DNA of 16,354 nt from Clostridia bacterium (GTDB lineage: Bacteria; Bacillota; Clostridia; TANB77; UBA1234), in contig CAADXZ010000120.1 of assembly GCA_900753135.1 (NCBI GenBank), forward strand, positions 1-16,354, given 5' to 3'. The position numbers and the translations under genes were made by a program. The notes under the pieces are model-generated. The model did not search any database. It was not told the origin of the DNA and worked only from the letters and a program-made list of their open reading frames with translations. Positions 1 through 8,447 of this stretch are shown here, in pieces (the first letter of the stretch is position 1; each line of letters starts with the position of its first letter).

Positions 1-10
1 TAATTTATGC

Positions 11-82
11 GAGAGATTTTCTTCCTTTCGGTCGAAAACTCTCGAGGGACGAAAGAATGAAAATCGAAGATTTTCATCTTTC
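11..82 (+). other. Two adjacent imperfect hairpins with competing arms (terminator or attenuator candidate)
   Basis: Hairpin 1 pairs 11-21 with 34-43 (ten pairs, one bulged A, 12-nt loop). Hairpin 2 pairs 51-65 with 69-82 (fourteen pairs, one bulged A, GAA loop). The motif GATTTTC occurs at both 15-21 and 69-75, and GAAAATC at 59-65 can pair with either copy, so the two structures could exclude each other. The run after hairpin 2 is only weakly T-rich (TTGTT). The most likely role is termination of a transcript from left of the window; an attenuator ahead of the gene at 205 is possible. The pairing is seen in the sequence, the role is inferred. Confidence 0.4.
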
Positions 83-103
83 TTGTTCACCTAAATTCCA
101 TAA

Positions 104-132
104 TTAAAATATTGATTTTTACTAAATATAAT
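104..132 (+). promoter_or_regulatory. Weak candidate promoter for the yibE/F-like gene
   Basis: A perfect -10 hexamer TATAAT lies at 127-132. The best-spaced -35 is TTAAAA at 104-109 (17-nt spacer), a poor match. The predicted leader would be about 65 nt. The assignment rests mainly on the -10 box, and AT-rich DNA gives such matches by chance. Confidence 0.3.
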
Positions 133-204
133 GTTACGATTAAGTTTGTAAAATTTAGGGAAGCTTGGATTTGAGAATATTTTAATGAGAAAGGATTTGA
201 AGTA

Positions 205-1518
205 ATGAAAAAATTTTTGAGTATGTTTTTTGTTTTTGCACTTGTTCTTTCAAGTGTTACTTGCCTAGCTACTGATGAAGGTAATAGTTCTCAAGACTAT
301 AATTGGTATGAGAATTATAGTGGAGAAACAGAATATTTAAATGATTATTCTGAATATCAGGATTTGATTAACAGTATGGATGAACAAACTGAGTACAAAA
401 AATTATATGAGCAGATGATTACAGAAACGATTGATAGTTACACTAAAGCCAAAAGAGATGATATATATAAAGCAAAAGTACTTGAGGCAAGTGAACCTCA
501 AACATACTATGGATATTATCAATATTTATATAGATCGGTTTATCAAGTGGTAAAAGTAGAGATACTAAATGGTCCATATAAAGGAAAAGTTGTTGAGGAC
601 GTTAATTACATTTTAACAGGTGATACGTATGGAAACTTACAATTACCTAAGGTAACAGAAGGAATGACAATTAATGTTTCTGCAACGCTTGATGAAAAAG
701 GTGATTTATATGCGTATTCTTCAAGTATTGATTCACCAGTTACTAGATGGGGCTGGGTTGTGGCTTTAATTGCTGCTACAATTATTCTTGTTATAATATA
801 TGCTGGAAAACCAGGAATGAAAATGCTTGTTCCAGTGTTGTTGCTAGTTGATTTATTAGTTATGGTAATGATTCCATCAATGTTTAGTGGTACAAATATT
901 ATGCTTTTGTTAGGAATAGTTATAATACTTTCAATAATTACAATATGTGTACTTAAATTGGGAATCAGAACTAAAACTTTTGTGGCCATTTTGGTTACTT
1001 TGATTATGAACTTTATGCTAGTGTTATTAATATATGGATTTGACAGTCTTGCTTATTTTTCTGGAATAACTTATGAAATAACAAATCTTGTAGAAACAAT
1101 ATTGCCAAGAGTTGTTGATTCTGAAGTTGTTCCTGCAATGGATTTACATGCACTAAACGTAGCAATAATTGCAATTATGGCATTCTTTGCTTCGACACCT
1201 ATTGTTTGTAAAACTATTGATTTATATGATAGCAAAAAGTCAGAAGATAAGCCTGTGGCAAATACTATAAACGAAATGAAAGAGTATGTTTCGGACAAAT
1301 TGGGAATAATAATTCCAGTATTGTTTACGCTTACAATTCCTAAGTTTATGATACTAATAATCAATAAGTGTTCACTTGCGGAAATTGTTAATTCTGAAGT
1401 TTTGGGTAGTGATGTTGTAAGAATATTGTTTATAGTGATTTCAATGACACTTGCAGCTCCTATAACAGCTTGTGCGGGAAAACTTTTAATAGATGATGAT
1501 AAAAGTGAAGAAAACTAG
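205..1518 (+). CDS. YibE/F-family integral membrane protein
   Basis: The 437-residue protein starts with a signal-like segment (Lys-Lys, hydrophobic core at about 4-20, small residues at about 19-22). An extracytoplasmic domain of roughly 150 residues follows, and then, from about residue 182, a polytopic region with seven or so hydrophobic helices. The sequence KGKVVEDVNYIL, the TRWGW entry into the first helix, the IPSMFSGTN stretch and the later GIRTKTFVAIL motif fit the YibE/F family of Firmicutes membrane proteins. The family has no firmly established biochemical role; transport or envelope functions have only been suggested. The ATG at 205 has a modest ribosome site (AAGGA at 191-195). 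Eighty bases separate it from the next gene with no terminator between, so the two may be cotranscribed. Family assignment is by recognised sequence pattern, not by a search. Confidence 0.7.
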   Translation: MKKFLSMFFVFALVLSSVTCLATDEGNSSQDYNWYENYSGETEYLNDYSEYQDLINSMDEQTEYKKLYEQMITETIDSYTKAKRDDIYKAKVLEASEPQTYYGYYQYLYRSVYQVVKVEILNGPYKGKVVEDVNYILTGDTYGNLQLPKVTEGMTINVSATLDEKGDLYAYSSSIDSPVTRWGWVVALIAATIILVIIYAGKPGMKMLVPVLLLVDLLVMVMIPSMFSGTNIMLLLGIVIILSIITICVLKLGIRTKTFVAILVTLIMNFMLVLLIYGFDSLAYFSGITYEITNLVETILPRVVDSEVVPAMDLHALNVAIIAIMAFFASTPIVCKTIDLYDSKKSEDKPVANTINEMKEYVSDKLGIIIPVLFTLTIPKFMILIINKCSLAEIVNSEVLGSDVVRILFIVISMTLAAPITACAGKLLIDDDKSEEN

Positions 1519-1598
1519 AATAAAAATTTTGATGTAAAACTTGTTTTTGAAAGTTTGTTATGATAGTATTATTTCATAATAATAATTGGAGGTTACGT

Positions 1599-2357
1599 AT
1601 GAAAAAAGCATTGATAATAGCCGGTGTTGTAGTAGTATGTACTATAATAGGAATCGTAGGATATAATTTGATATTTGATTCACAAGGAGTAAAGCCACCA
1701 ATAACAGTTGGAGGAGAGTCTGGAGACAATATTTCAGGAAGTGATGGATTAGCAGCCAAAGCAAAAGTTGTTCCAGTAACAGTTAGAAATAAAACTGATA
1801 ATATTTCTATTGAAAACGTTTATCCAACTATAACATCTTTTAAGAATAAAGAGTTTGAAAACTCAATTAATAAACAAATTGCAAATAATATTTCTGCTTA
1901 TAGGGCGGAGATAAACTACATGGTTGACGATTTGACACCAGAAGTAAAGTTGTATAAGTATGTAACAGATTATGATAAATATACATGGGGAGATTATTTA
2001 ACTCTTGTAGTTAATCAAGATTACCAAACAGGTGGAATTAGATCAAACAAATGGAAAGATATTTATAACATAAATGTAAAAACCGAAAGATTAGTTTACT
2101 TAGATGATCTATTTGATGCAACTACAGAGTATGAAGATGCAATAGTTGCTGAAATCACAAAGCAAGCAGATGCAAAAGGATATAAATTGATGGGTGGAGA
2201 CGGTATTACAAAACTTCCTACTAAACAAAAATTTTATATTCAAGATGGAAAGCTTGTTATATATTTTGATCCATCAGAGATTGCAGGTGCTACATATGGT
2301 GAGTTGACTTTTGAAATGCCATTTACAATGGGTTCAGATGGATATTTCCAAATATAA
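1599..2357 (+). CDS. Membrane-anchored DUF3298/RsiV-like extracellular protein
   Basis: This 252-residue protein has one N-terminal membrane helix (about 4-24) and a short Gly/Ser-rich linker. Residues ~60-252 match the DUF4163/DUF3298 architecture found in RsiV (an anti-sigma factor) and PdaC (a peptidoglycan deacetylase): the VNQDYQTGG and LDDLFDATTEYED stretches, then KFYIQDGKLVIYFDPSEIAG and a closing ELTFEMPF. The family fold binds lysozyme in RsiV, but there is no cytoplasmic sigma-binding part here (only about three residues precede the helix) and no catalytic polysaccharide deacetylase domain, so neither function can be transferred. An upstream in-frame ATG at 1560 exists, but GGAGG at 1588-1592 lies seven bases before the ATG at 1599, which also begins a conventional Lys-Lys signal anchor. 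The gene is closed by the terminator at 2366-2394. Confidence 0.72.
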   Translation: MKKALIIAGVVVVCTIIGIVGYNLIFDSQGVKPPITVGGESGDNISGSDGLAAKAKVVPVTVRNKTDNISIENVYPTITSFKNKEFENSINKQIANNISAYRAEINYMVDDLTPEVKLYKYVTDYDKYTWGDYLTLVVNQDYQTGGIRSNKWKDIYNINVKTERLVYLDDLFDATTEYEDAIVAEITKQADAKGYKLMGGDGITKLPTKQKFYIQDGKLVIYFDPSEIAGATYGELTFEMPFTMGSDGYFQI

Positions 2358-2365
2358 TAAAAGGG

Positions 2366-2394
2366 GCAGAAAATCTTTGATTTTCTGCTTTTTT
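2366..2394 (+). terminator. Rho-independent terminator after the DUF3298 gene
   Basis: A perfect 10-bp stem pairs 2366-2375 (GCAGAAAATC) with 2379-2388, with a three-base loop (TTT) and six T residues at 2389-2394. It starts nine bases after the stop codon. It lies only 19 bases before the ylmH start, so either ylmH has a promoter further upstream or some transcription reads through. Confidence 0.88.
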
Positions 2395-2413
2395 AATGAT
2401 ATAGGAGTGTGTG

Positions 2414-3134
2414 ATGAAATATATTAATGCACGAATCTTAGATAAAATAAATGAATATTATACAACAGGAGAGATTGTTGCGACTAATTTTCTAGATCCT
2501 TCTGAATTGGTTGAAGTAAGATCAACTTTGAATCAGGTGGAAAATGTTGCATTTGGCGGATATGAAAATGCTGAAAGAAAAGTAATAATTATTCGGAGCG
2601 GATGAAGAATTTGATGATTTTTCAAAATTTATTTCGGTTATTAGAATTACATCTAATGTAGCATTGTCGCATAGAAATGTATTGGGTAGCGTTTTAGGAT
2701 TAGGTTTAAAAAGAGAAATGATAGGTGACATACTTATAAATGAAAACTCTTGTGATATAATTGTGGCAAAAACAGTAGTAGAGTTTTTGCTAAATAATTT
2801 GAAGAGTGTTGGCAGAGATAAAGTGGATGTTGTTGAAATTTTACTTGATGAGATTGCACCACCAATTGAAACTTCAAAAGAAATAACTACTAGTGTAAAC
2901 TCTTTAAGATTAGATTCGATTATTAGTGCGGGTTTTGGAATATCTAGAGAAAAGAGTTCTGATTTAATAAAAGGAGAAATGGTTAAACTTAATTTTGTTG
3001 TTGTAAAAAGTACATCAAAAGCGGTTAACGTTGGTGATGTTATTTCTGTTCGTGGCAAAGGAAGAATTGAGGTTTGTAATATTTGCGGCAGTACTAAAAG
3101 TGGAAGAACAAAAGTTATACTTAGCAGAAAGTAG
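2414..3134 (+). pseudogene. ylmH: YlmH-type S4-domain RNA-binding protein, interrupted by a +1 frameshift
   Basis: YlmH proteins bind RNA through a C-terminal S4 domain; in Bacillus subtilis they are linked to ribosome-associated rescue and to the division gene cluster. The first part (start ATG 2414, AGGAG at 2403-2407) encodes the family motifs FLDPSE and GGYENAER, then stops at TGA 2603-2605. The remainder continues one base forward in frame: GADEEFDDFSKFISVIRI, then the signature LSHRNVLGSVLGLGLKREMIGDIL and the S4 domain from about 2895 (SLRLDSIISAGFGISREKS, VRGKGR). Joined, the halves give about 240 residues, near the usual family length. The shift must lie between 2589, just after stop codons in the downstream frame, and 2605. 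The second part has no ribosome site of its own. It is either a real disabling mutation or a one-base sequencing or assembly error. No convincing promoter lies between the upstream terminator and this start. Confidence 0.85.
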
Positions 3135-3163
3135 AGAAAGTAAGGATTTGAAGGAGGTAACGT

Positions 3164-4330
3164 ATGAAATTAGATGAAATGATAATTGAAAATTGTTTAA
3201 AAGCTGAGGAATATCTTGCACCTTATGCTTGCAGAAGCACGGAGGCTATAAGATTTTATAAAGACTCTGTTTCTAATAGAAAAGAGTTTAATATAAGACC
3301 TGATTTTTCGAGGGATGCGGATAGAATATTGCACTCAACTGCGTATACTAGATACATAGACAAGACGCAAGTATTTTCTTTATTTAATAACGACCTAATA
3401 ACTCATAGAGGATTGCATGTTCAGTTTGTTGCAAAGATTGCTAGAGCAATTGGTAGAGCTTTAAGTTTAAATGAAGATTTAATAGAAGCAATTGCATTGG
3501 GCCATGATTTAGGTCATGTACCATTTGGGCACACAGGCGAACGTTCTCTTAACAAAGTGTGTGTCGAGAATGATTTGGGATATTTTCTTCACAATGTTCA
3601 AAGTGTTAGAATATTGCATGAAATAGAAAATGGAGGAAAAGGTTTAAATATATCTGTTCAAGTTTTAGATGGAATATTGTGTCATAATGGTGAGATGATT
3701 TCAAGGAAGTATGAACCAAATTATGATAAAACGCCAGAAGAATTTTTAGAAGAATATGAAAGATGCAGTATTGAAAAAGATTTTGCAAGAAAGATAAGAC
3801 CTATGACGCTAGAAGGAAGTGTTGTTCGCATTTCTGATGTTATTGCATACATAGGAAGAGATATTGAAGATGCAATTGTTGTTAAGTTAATAACTCGTGA
3901 TGATATTCCGAACGAAATTACTGAAATATTAGGAAATAACAACTCTAATATAATTAATAATTTAGTTCAGGATTTAATAGTTAACAGCTATGGAAAACCA
4001 TATTTAGAGTTCTCAAAGGAAGTGTTTTCGGCTCTTAGAAAACTTCTTGACTTTAATTATAAGTATATCTATTCAAATCCTAAAAAAGAGGATAAAGAAG
4101 AGAAGTTTGATGAATTGTTCTATGGTGTGTTTAAGGCTTTGAAGAAAGAGTATGGAAACAAAAACACAGATTTATATAAGTCTTATTTGTGCGAAATGAA
4201 TAAGCACTATACAAATGACAATTCTTCTGATAAAATAATAGTCGATTTTATCGCAGGTATGACAGATAAATTCTTTATAAATCAATATAAAAAGTTATAC
4301 TTACCAAAAACGTTTGATTTAACGATATAA
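3164..4330 (+). CDS. HD-domain deoxyguanosinetriphosphate triphosphohydrolase-like protein (dNTPase)
   Basis: Proteins of this family hydrolyse dNTPs to deoxynucleosides and triphosphate using a metal held by an HD motif, and help set dNTP pools. Of the 388 residues, the conserved core is at ~48-240: H85 in HRGLHVQFV, then GHDLGHVPFGHTGE with H114 D115 and H118, then FLHNVQSVRI (H143), and D225 in ISDVIAYIGRDIEDA, which supplies the last metal ligand. All expected metal-binding residues are present. The C-terminal ~150 residues are helical and less conserved, as is usual. The ATG at 3164 is preceded by AAGGAGG at 3151-3157, a near-ideal site. It lies 29 bases after ylmH and 17 before the ABC-F gene, so it is probably cotranscribed with them. 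The physiological dNTP substrate cannot be told from sequence. Confidence 0.88.
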   Translation: MKLDEMIIENCLKAEEYLAPYACRSTEAIRFYKDSVSNRKEFNIRPDFSRDADRILHSTAYTRYIDKTQVFSLFNNDLITHRGLHVQFVAKIARAIGRALSLNEDLIEAIALGHDLGHVPFGHTGERSLNKVCVENDLGYFLHNVQSVRILHEIENGGKGLNISVQVLDGILCHNGEMISRKYEPNYDKTPEEFLEEYERCSIEKDFARKIRPMTLEGSVVRISDVIAYIGRDIEDAIVVKLITRDDIPNEITEILGNNNSNIINNLVQDLIVNSYGKPYLEFSKEVFSALRKLLDFNYKYIYSNPKKEDKEEKFDELFYGVFKALKKEYGNKNTDLYKSYLCEMNKHYTNDNSSDKIIVDFIAGMTDKFFINQYKKLYLPKTFDLTI

Positions 4331-4347
4331 TATAAAGGAGTAATAAA

Positions 4348-5961
4348 ATGATTAGTGCAAATAATGTAACATTAAGATTCGGAAAAAGAACATTATTCGA
4401 AAATGTAAATATAAGTTTTACACCAGGAAATTGCTATGGATTGATTGGTGCAAATGGAGCAGGTAAAACTACATTCTTAAAAATATTATCAGGTGAGATT
4501 GAACCTTCTCAAGGTGAAGTAACAATGAATGCTAATGAAAGGCTTTCTGTGTTAAAGCAAAATCACCATGAATATGAAGAGTACAAAGTTTTGCAAACTG
4601 TAATTATGGGAAATTCAGAGCTTTATAAGATAATGCAAGAGAAAGATGCTTTATATGCTAAGCCAGATTTTTCTGAAGAAGATGGTATAAAGGCAGGAGA
4701 ACTTGAAGCAAAATTTGCAGAAATGGACGGCTGGAATGCAGAATCTGATGCTGCAATGCTTCTTACAGGTTTGGGACTTGAAACTGAATTTCATGACAAG
4801 TACATGAAAGAGTTAACTGAAGCTCAAAAAGTAAAAGTTTTGCTTGCACAAGCCTTGTTTGGAAATCCAGATGTATTACTACTAGATGAGCCTACTAACT
4901 ATTTGGATATTGAGGCGATTGAGTGGTTACAAGAATTTTTAATAAACTTCCAAAATACAGTTATAGTAGTATCACACGATAGATACTTTTTAAATTCTGT
5001 TTGCACACATATTGCGGATATAGATTTTGGAAAGATTACTGTTTATACGGGCAACTATGATTTCTGGTATGAATCTAGCCAACTTGCTTTAAAGCAAATG
5101 AAAGATTCTAATAAGAAGAAAGAAGAAAAAATAAAAGAACTTCAAGAATTTATTAGAAGATTTAGTGCTAATGCTTCAAAATCTAAGCAAGCTACATCTC
5201 GTAAAAAATTGTTAGAAAAGATAGAGCTTGATGAAATTAAGCCATCTAACAGAAAGTATCCATATATAAATTTTGAAATGGATCGTGAGCCAGGAAAAGA
5301 AATATTATTTATTGAGAATATTTCTAAAACTGTTGATGGAAAGAAGCTTTTGAATAATGTTTCTATAAATGTTCAAAAAGATGATAAGATTGCTTTTGTT
5401 GGTCCAATGGGACTTGCTAAAACAGAATTGTTTGAAATATTGACAGATAATGCAATACAAGATAATGGAGAATTCAAGTTTGGAATAACAACATCAGTTG
5501 CATATTTTCCAAAAGATAACACTTCTGAATTTATGAAAGATATGTCTATAGTTGAATGGCTTATGCAATATTCAAAAATTAAGGATGAAACTTTTGTAAG
5601 AGGATTTTTAGGCAGAATGCTTTTCTCTGGTGAAGAGGCTCTTAAAAAAGTTAATGTCCTTTCGGGTGGAGAGCGTGTGCGTTGTATGTTTGCAAAGATG
5701 ATGCTTTCGGGTGCAAATGTTTTAATTTTTGATGAGCCAACTAACCACTTAGATTTGGAATCTATTACCGCACTTAACAATGGTCTTATTAATTATAAAG
5801 GTGTAATTTTGTTTACATCTCATGACCATCAATTTGTTCAAACGATTGCAAACAGAATTATTGAAATAACACCACATGGAATTATAGATAAGCGAATGTC
5901 TTATGACGAATATTTGGAAAGTGACTTGTCATTTAAAAAACGTGATAATTATGAAGAATAA
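4348..5961 (+). CDS. ABC-F family ATPase (ribosome-associated, no membrane domain)
   Basis: The 537-residue protein has two nucleotide-binding domains in tandem and no membrane helices, as in ABC-F factors that act at the ribosomal E site or protect ribosomes from antibiotics. NBD1 has Walker A GANGAGKT at 34-41, a degenerate signature LTEAQ at 156-160 and Walker B/DEPTN with E181. The charged helical linker (~245-300, with FIRRFSANASKSKQATSRKK) is typical of ABC-F. NBD2 has an altered Walker A, GPMGLAKT at 352-359, where Ala replaces the usual Gly before Lys, an intact LSGGE at 438-442, and DEPTNHLD with E463. The LTEAQ signature and weak second Walker A resemble the YkpA/YbiT branch, so this is more probably a housekeeping translation factor than a resistance protein. 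AAGGAG at 4335-4340 sets the start. Confidence 0.9.
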   Translation: MISANNVTLRFGKRTLFENVNISFTPGNCYGLIGANGAGKTTFLKILSGEIEPSQGEVTMNANERLSVLKQNHHEYEEYKVLQTVIMGNSELYKIMQEKDALYAKPDFSEEDGIKAGELEAKFAEMDGWNAESDAAMLLTGLGLETEFHDKYMKELTEAQKVKVLLAQALFGNPDVLLLDEPTNYLDIEAIEWLQEFLINFQNTVIVVSHDRYFLNSVCTHIADIDFGKITVYTGNYDFWYESSQLALKQMKDSNKKKEEKIKELQEFIRRFSANASKSKQATSRKKLLEKIELDEIKPSNRKYPYINFEMDREPGKEILFIENISKTVDGKKLLNNVSINVQKDDKIAFVGPMGLAKTELFEILTDNAIQDNGEFKFGITTSVAYFPKDNTSEFMKDMSIVEWLMQYSKIKDETFVRGFLGRMLFSGEEALKKVNVLSGGERVRCMFAKMMLSGANVLIFDEPTNHLDLESITALNNGLINYKGVILFTSHDHQFVQTIANRIIEITPHGIIDKRMSYDEYLESDLSFKKRDNYEE

Positions 5962-5987
5962 TTGAGGTCATATTGCGTGGAGGAAAG

Positions 5988-6758
5988 ATGATTATCGATA
6001 TTAATGGAGCAAAAGTCAATTATGAAATAATAGGAGAAGGAAAGCCAGTTATATTATTACATGGATGGGGTGCTTGCATAAATGCAATGGCGCCTATCTG
6101 GATGTTTTTAAAAAATAAATATAAGGTGTATGTACTTGATTTTCCAGGTGAATCTGGAGAAAGTTCAGTTCCTCCCACAGCATGGGGAGTCCCAGAGTAT
6201 GGCGAAATGGTAAAGAAATTTATTGATGAACTTGAAATAGATAAACCAAGTGTCATTGCACATTCTTTTGGTGGAAGGGTTACAATATACTTGGCTTCTA
6301 AATACAAGGATTTATTTGATAAAATTATTTTGACGGATGCTGCTGGAGTAAAGCCAAAAACAACAATAAAAAAAGAAATAAAAAAACTGTTGTTTAAATG
6401 TGGAAAGGTTATGCTTAAGCTTTTTACACCTGGGGATAAGTTAGATGAAAAAATGAAAGCATATAGAGATAAATATAGTTCGCCAGATTATAAAGCACTT
6501 AAGACTGAAGTGATGAGAGAAACTTTTAAAAAAGTAATATCTCTCGATTTGAGTAGTAACTTAAAAGAGATAACGAGACCTACTCTTCTTGTATGGGGAG
6601 AAAATGATTTAGACACACCATTGTACATGGCTAAAAAAATGGAAAGTGAAATAAAAGATTCTGGATTAGTAGTGCTGAAAAATGCAGGACACTTTTCATA
6701 CATAGATAATAGTAATGAATATAATGTTATTATTGATAATTTTTTAGGAGGAAAATAG
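5988..6758 (+). CDS. Alpha/beta-hydrolase fold protein
   Basis: This 256-residue soluble enzyme has the standard fold order. The oxyanion-side motif HGWG is at 25-28, the nucleophile elbow AHSFGG carries S93, the acid is D207 in WGEND, and the histidine is H235 in NAGHFSY; the whole triad is intact. A cap region of about 70 residues lies between ~118 and 190 and is Lys-rich. There is no signal peptide, so it should act in the cytoplasm. The substrate cannot be read from sequence. Its stop codon directly abuts the ATG of the Mur ligase, whose ribosome site lies inside this gene, so the two are translationally coupled. This suggests, but does not prove, a role linked to cell-wall precursor metabolism. 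An upstream in-frame TTG at 5973 is possible, but GGAGG at 5979-5983 supports the ATG at 5988. Confidence 0.85.
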   Translation: MIIDINGAKVNYEIIGEGKPVILLHGWGACINAMAPIWMFLKNKYKVYVLDFPGESGESSVPPTAWGVPEYGEMVKKFIDELEIDKPSVIAHSFGGRVTIYLASKYKDLFDKIILTDAAGVKPKTTIKKEIKKLLFKCGKVMLKLFTPGDKLDEKMKAYRDKYSSPDYKALKTEVMRETFKKVISLDLSSNLKEITRPTLLVWGENDLDTPLYMAKKMESEIKDSGLVVLKNAGHFSYIDNSNEYNVIIDNFLGGK

Positions 6759-8429
6759 ATGGAAATATTTTGGACTGTTGTAAATATTATAATCTCACTA
6801 ATATTAATGCTTGGACATTGGATTATCTATATGTATAGTGTTCCAAGAGTACTACATATTTTCCAACTTGAAAGTTATAATTGGAGAGACTATATAAAGT
6901 GGCTTTCTAAAAATACTAAGAATGCTTTTATGCCTGGAATTAGGCAACTTATTGCTTGTGGCGGTTTTTATATGGCTGTGAACATTATAAACTTAATTGT
7001 GCTAAAAACGTCACCAGAATCACTTAATGTAAATGTACGTTTAGTCGAAATTCTTGCAATGTTTGTTGTTTTCTTTACTTCTAATATTTTGCAAATAATA
7101 AGAAATAAAGAAGCAATGAAGAATGCTAAGAAAAAATTAGTTTATACAGCAAGAGCCAAAAGATTAATGATTTGGAATTTCCTTACTATAATAATATTAG
7201 ATGCTTCTTTTGGAATATATGCACTTGATTATGATGGAACTCTTGCATATTATTCAGTGCTTATAGCATTGATTCCATTCAATATGATTTTTGCAAATGT
7301 ACTTGCTTATCCAACGGAGCAAAATATTAATTCTTTCTACATAAATTCTGCTAAGAGAAAATTGAAAAAGAAAGAATATAGAGATTTAATAAGGATAGGA
7401 ATTACAGGAAGTTATGGAAAAACAAGTACAAAGTTTATATTAGCAACAATCTTGAGCGAAAAGTTTAATGTTCTTGCTACTCCAGAAAGTTATAATACAA
7501 CAATGGGTAATGTTAGGGTTATAAGAGAAAAATTAAAGCCAGAACACGAAGTGTTTATATCTGAAATGGGTGCAAGAAGAAGAGGCGATATTGCAGAAAT
7601 TTGTGATTTTGTTAGACCGCAGATTGGAATAATAACATCAATAGGACCTCAACACTTAGAAACGTTTAAAACTATTGAAAAAGTAGCACTTACAAAAGCA
7701 GAGCTTATAAATTCACTAGATTCAAATGGTGTTGTTTTCCTTCCAATAGATAATGAACAATGTTCAAAACTATATGTTAAGGAAAAAAGAAAGAAATATT
7801 CATATAGCTTAAATAATAAGGTGTCAGATGTTTACGCAAAAGAGATAGAACTAAATGAGAATGGTAGTAACTTTATTACTGCAACACCAATAGGCGATAT
7901 AAAGTGTACAACAAAGCTATTGGGCGAGCACAATATAGAGAATATATTAGGATGCATTGCAATAGCAATACATTTGGGATTGAGTAAAGAACAGATAGAA
8001 GCAGGAATTAGAAAGGTTGAGCCTGTCGCACATAGACTTCAAATATTAAACAACGGAAATGGAACAATAGTAATTGATGATGCGTTTAATTCTAATCCTG
8101 TGGGGTCAAAAATGGCATTGGATGTGCTTGCTAAATTTAAAGGAAGAAAGATAGTTATAACTCCAGGAATGGTTGAACTTGGTGCAAAAGAGTATACTGA
8201 AAATAAAAATTTTGGTAGACACATGGCTAAAACTGTTGATATTGCTATCTTGGTAGGTATGAAAAGAAGTGAACCTATTGTTGAAGGTTTAAGAGAAGGA
8301 AAGTTTAATGATCAAAATGTATATGTTGTACCGGATTTGAATGCGGCAACAAAGAAGCTTTCTGAAATATCTCAAATAGGTGATGTTATATTGTTTGAAA
8401 ATGATTTGCCTGATAATTATAATGAATAA
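6759..8429 (+). CDS. Membrane-anchored MurF-like Mur ligase without the UDP-substrate domain
   Basis: MurF joins D-Ala-D-Ala to UDP-MurNAc-tripeptide using ATP. This 556-residue protein has a Mur central ATPase domain at ~212-425: P-loop TGSYGKTST at 216-224, EMGARRRGDI at 269-278, TSIGPQHLETF at 293-303 and K313 at the position of the usual modified lysine. The Mur C-terminal domain follows, with DDAFNSNP at 440-447. The MurF domain 1 that holds the UDP-sugar is absent. In its place are five hydrophobic segments (~5-27, 60-82, 93-114, 137-156, 163-184) and a basic stretch (199-212). The tail ends FENDLPDNY instead of the common MurF ending. Its position between a coupled alpha/beta hydrolase and ddl supports D-Ala-D-Ala addition. 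A lipid-linked or membrane-captured muramyl substrate is an inference, and another amino acid or acceptor is possible. AGGAGG at 6746-6751 supports the start. Confidence 0.85.
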   Translation: MEIFWTVVNIIISLILMLGHWIIYMYSVPRVLHIFQLESYNWRDYIKWLSKNTKNAFMPGIRQLIACGGFYMAVNIINLIVLKTSPESLNVNVRLVEILAMFVVFFTSNILQIIRNKEAMKNAKKKLVYTARAKRLMIWNFLTIIILDASFGIYALDYDGTLAYYSVLIALIPFNMIFANVLAYPTEQNINSFYINSAKRKLKKKEYRDLIRIGITGSYGKTSTKFILATILSEKFNVLATPESYNTTMGNVRVIREKLKPEHEVFISEMGARRRGDIAEICDFVRPQIGIITSIGPQHLETFKTIEKVALTKAELINSLDSNGVVFLPIDNEQCSKLYVKEKRKKYSYSLNNKVSDVYAKEIELNENGSNFITATPIGDIKCTTKLLGEHNIENILGCIAIAIHLGLSKEQIEAGIRKVEPVAHRLQILNNGNGTIVIDDAFNSNPVGSKMALDVLAKFKGRKIVITPGMVELGAKEYTENKNFGRHMAKTVDIAILVGMKRSEPIVEGLREGKFNDQNVYVVPDLNAATKKLSEISQIGDVILFENDLPDNYNE

Positions 8430-8447
8430 GATAGGAGAGTGTGTAAA

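Noticed and set aside
606..1364. Reverse-strand open frames opposite the yibE/F-like gene
   Set aside because: They lack ribosome sites and known motifs and are explained by the codon composition of the membrane protein on the plus strand; the same holds for other reverse frames in the window.
1547..1573. Possible promoter between the first two genes
   Set aside because: TTGAAA at 1547-1552 has no acceptable -10 box at 16-18 bases, and TATGAT at 1559-1564 has no matching -35; cotranscription with the first gene is simpler.
2304..2329. Promoter-like TTGACT and TACAAT ahead of ylmH
   Set aside because: The spacer is only 14 bases and a strong terminator lies between this site and ylmH.
2594..2605. 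prfB-like programmed +1 frameshift in ylmH (GGAG followed by GGA TGA)
   Set aside because: The Shine-Dalgarno-like GGAG is one base from the slip codon instead of three, and a glycine tRNA moving from GGA to GAT would pair poorly. A mutation or sequencing error is simpler.
191..3153. Shared 12-mer AAGGATTTGAAG before the starts at 205 and 3164
   Set aside because: It consists mostly of ribosome-site and A/T-rich sequence and does not extend further, so chance is the best explanation.
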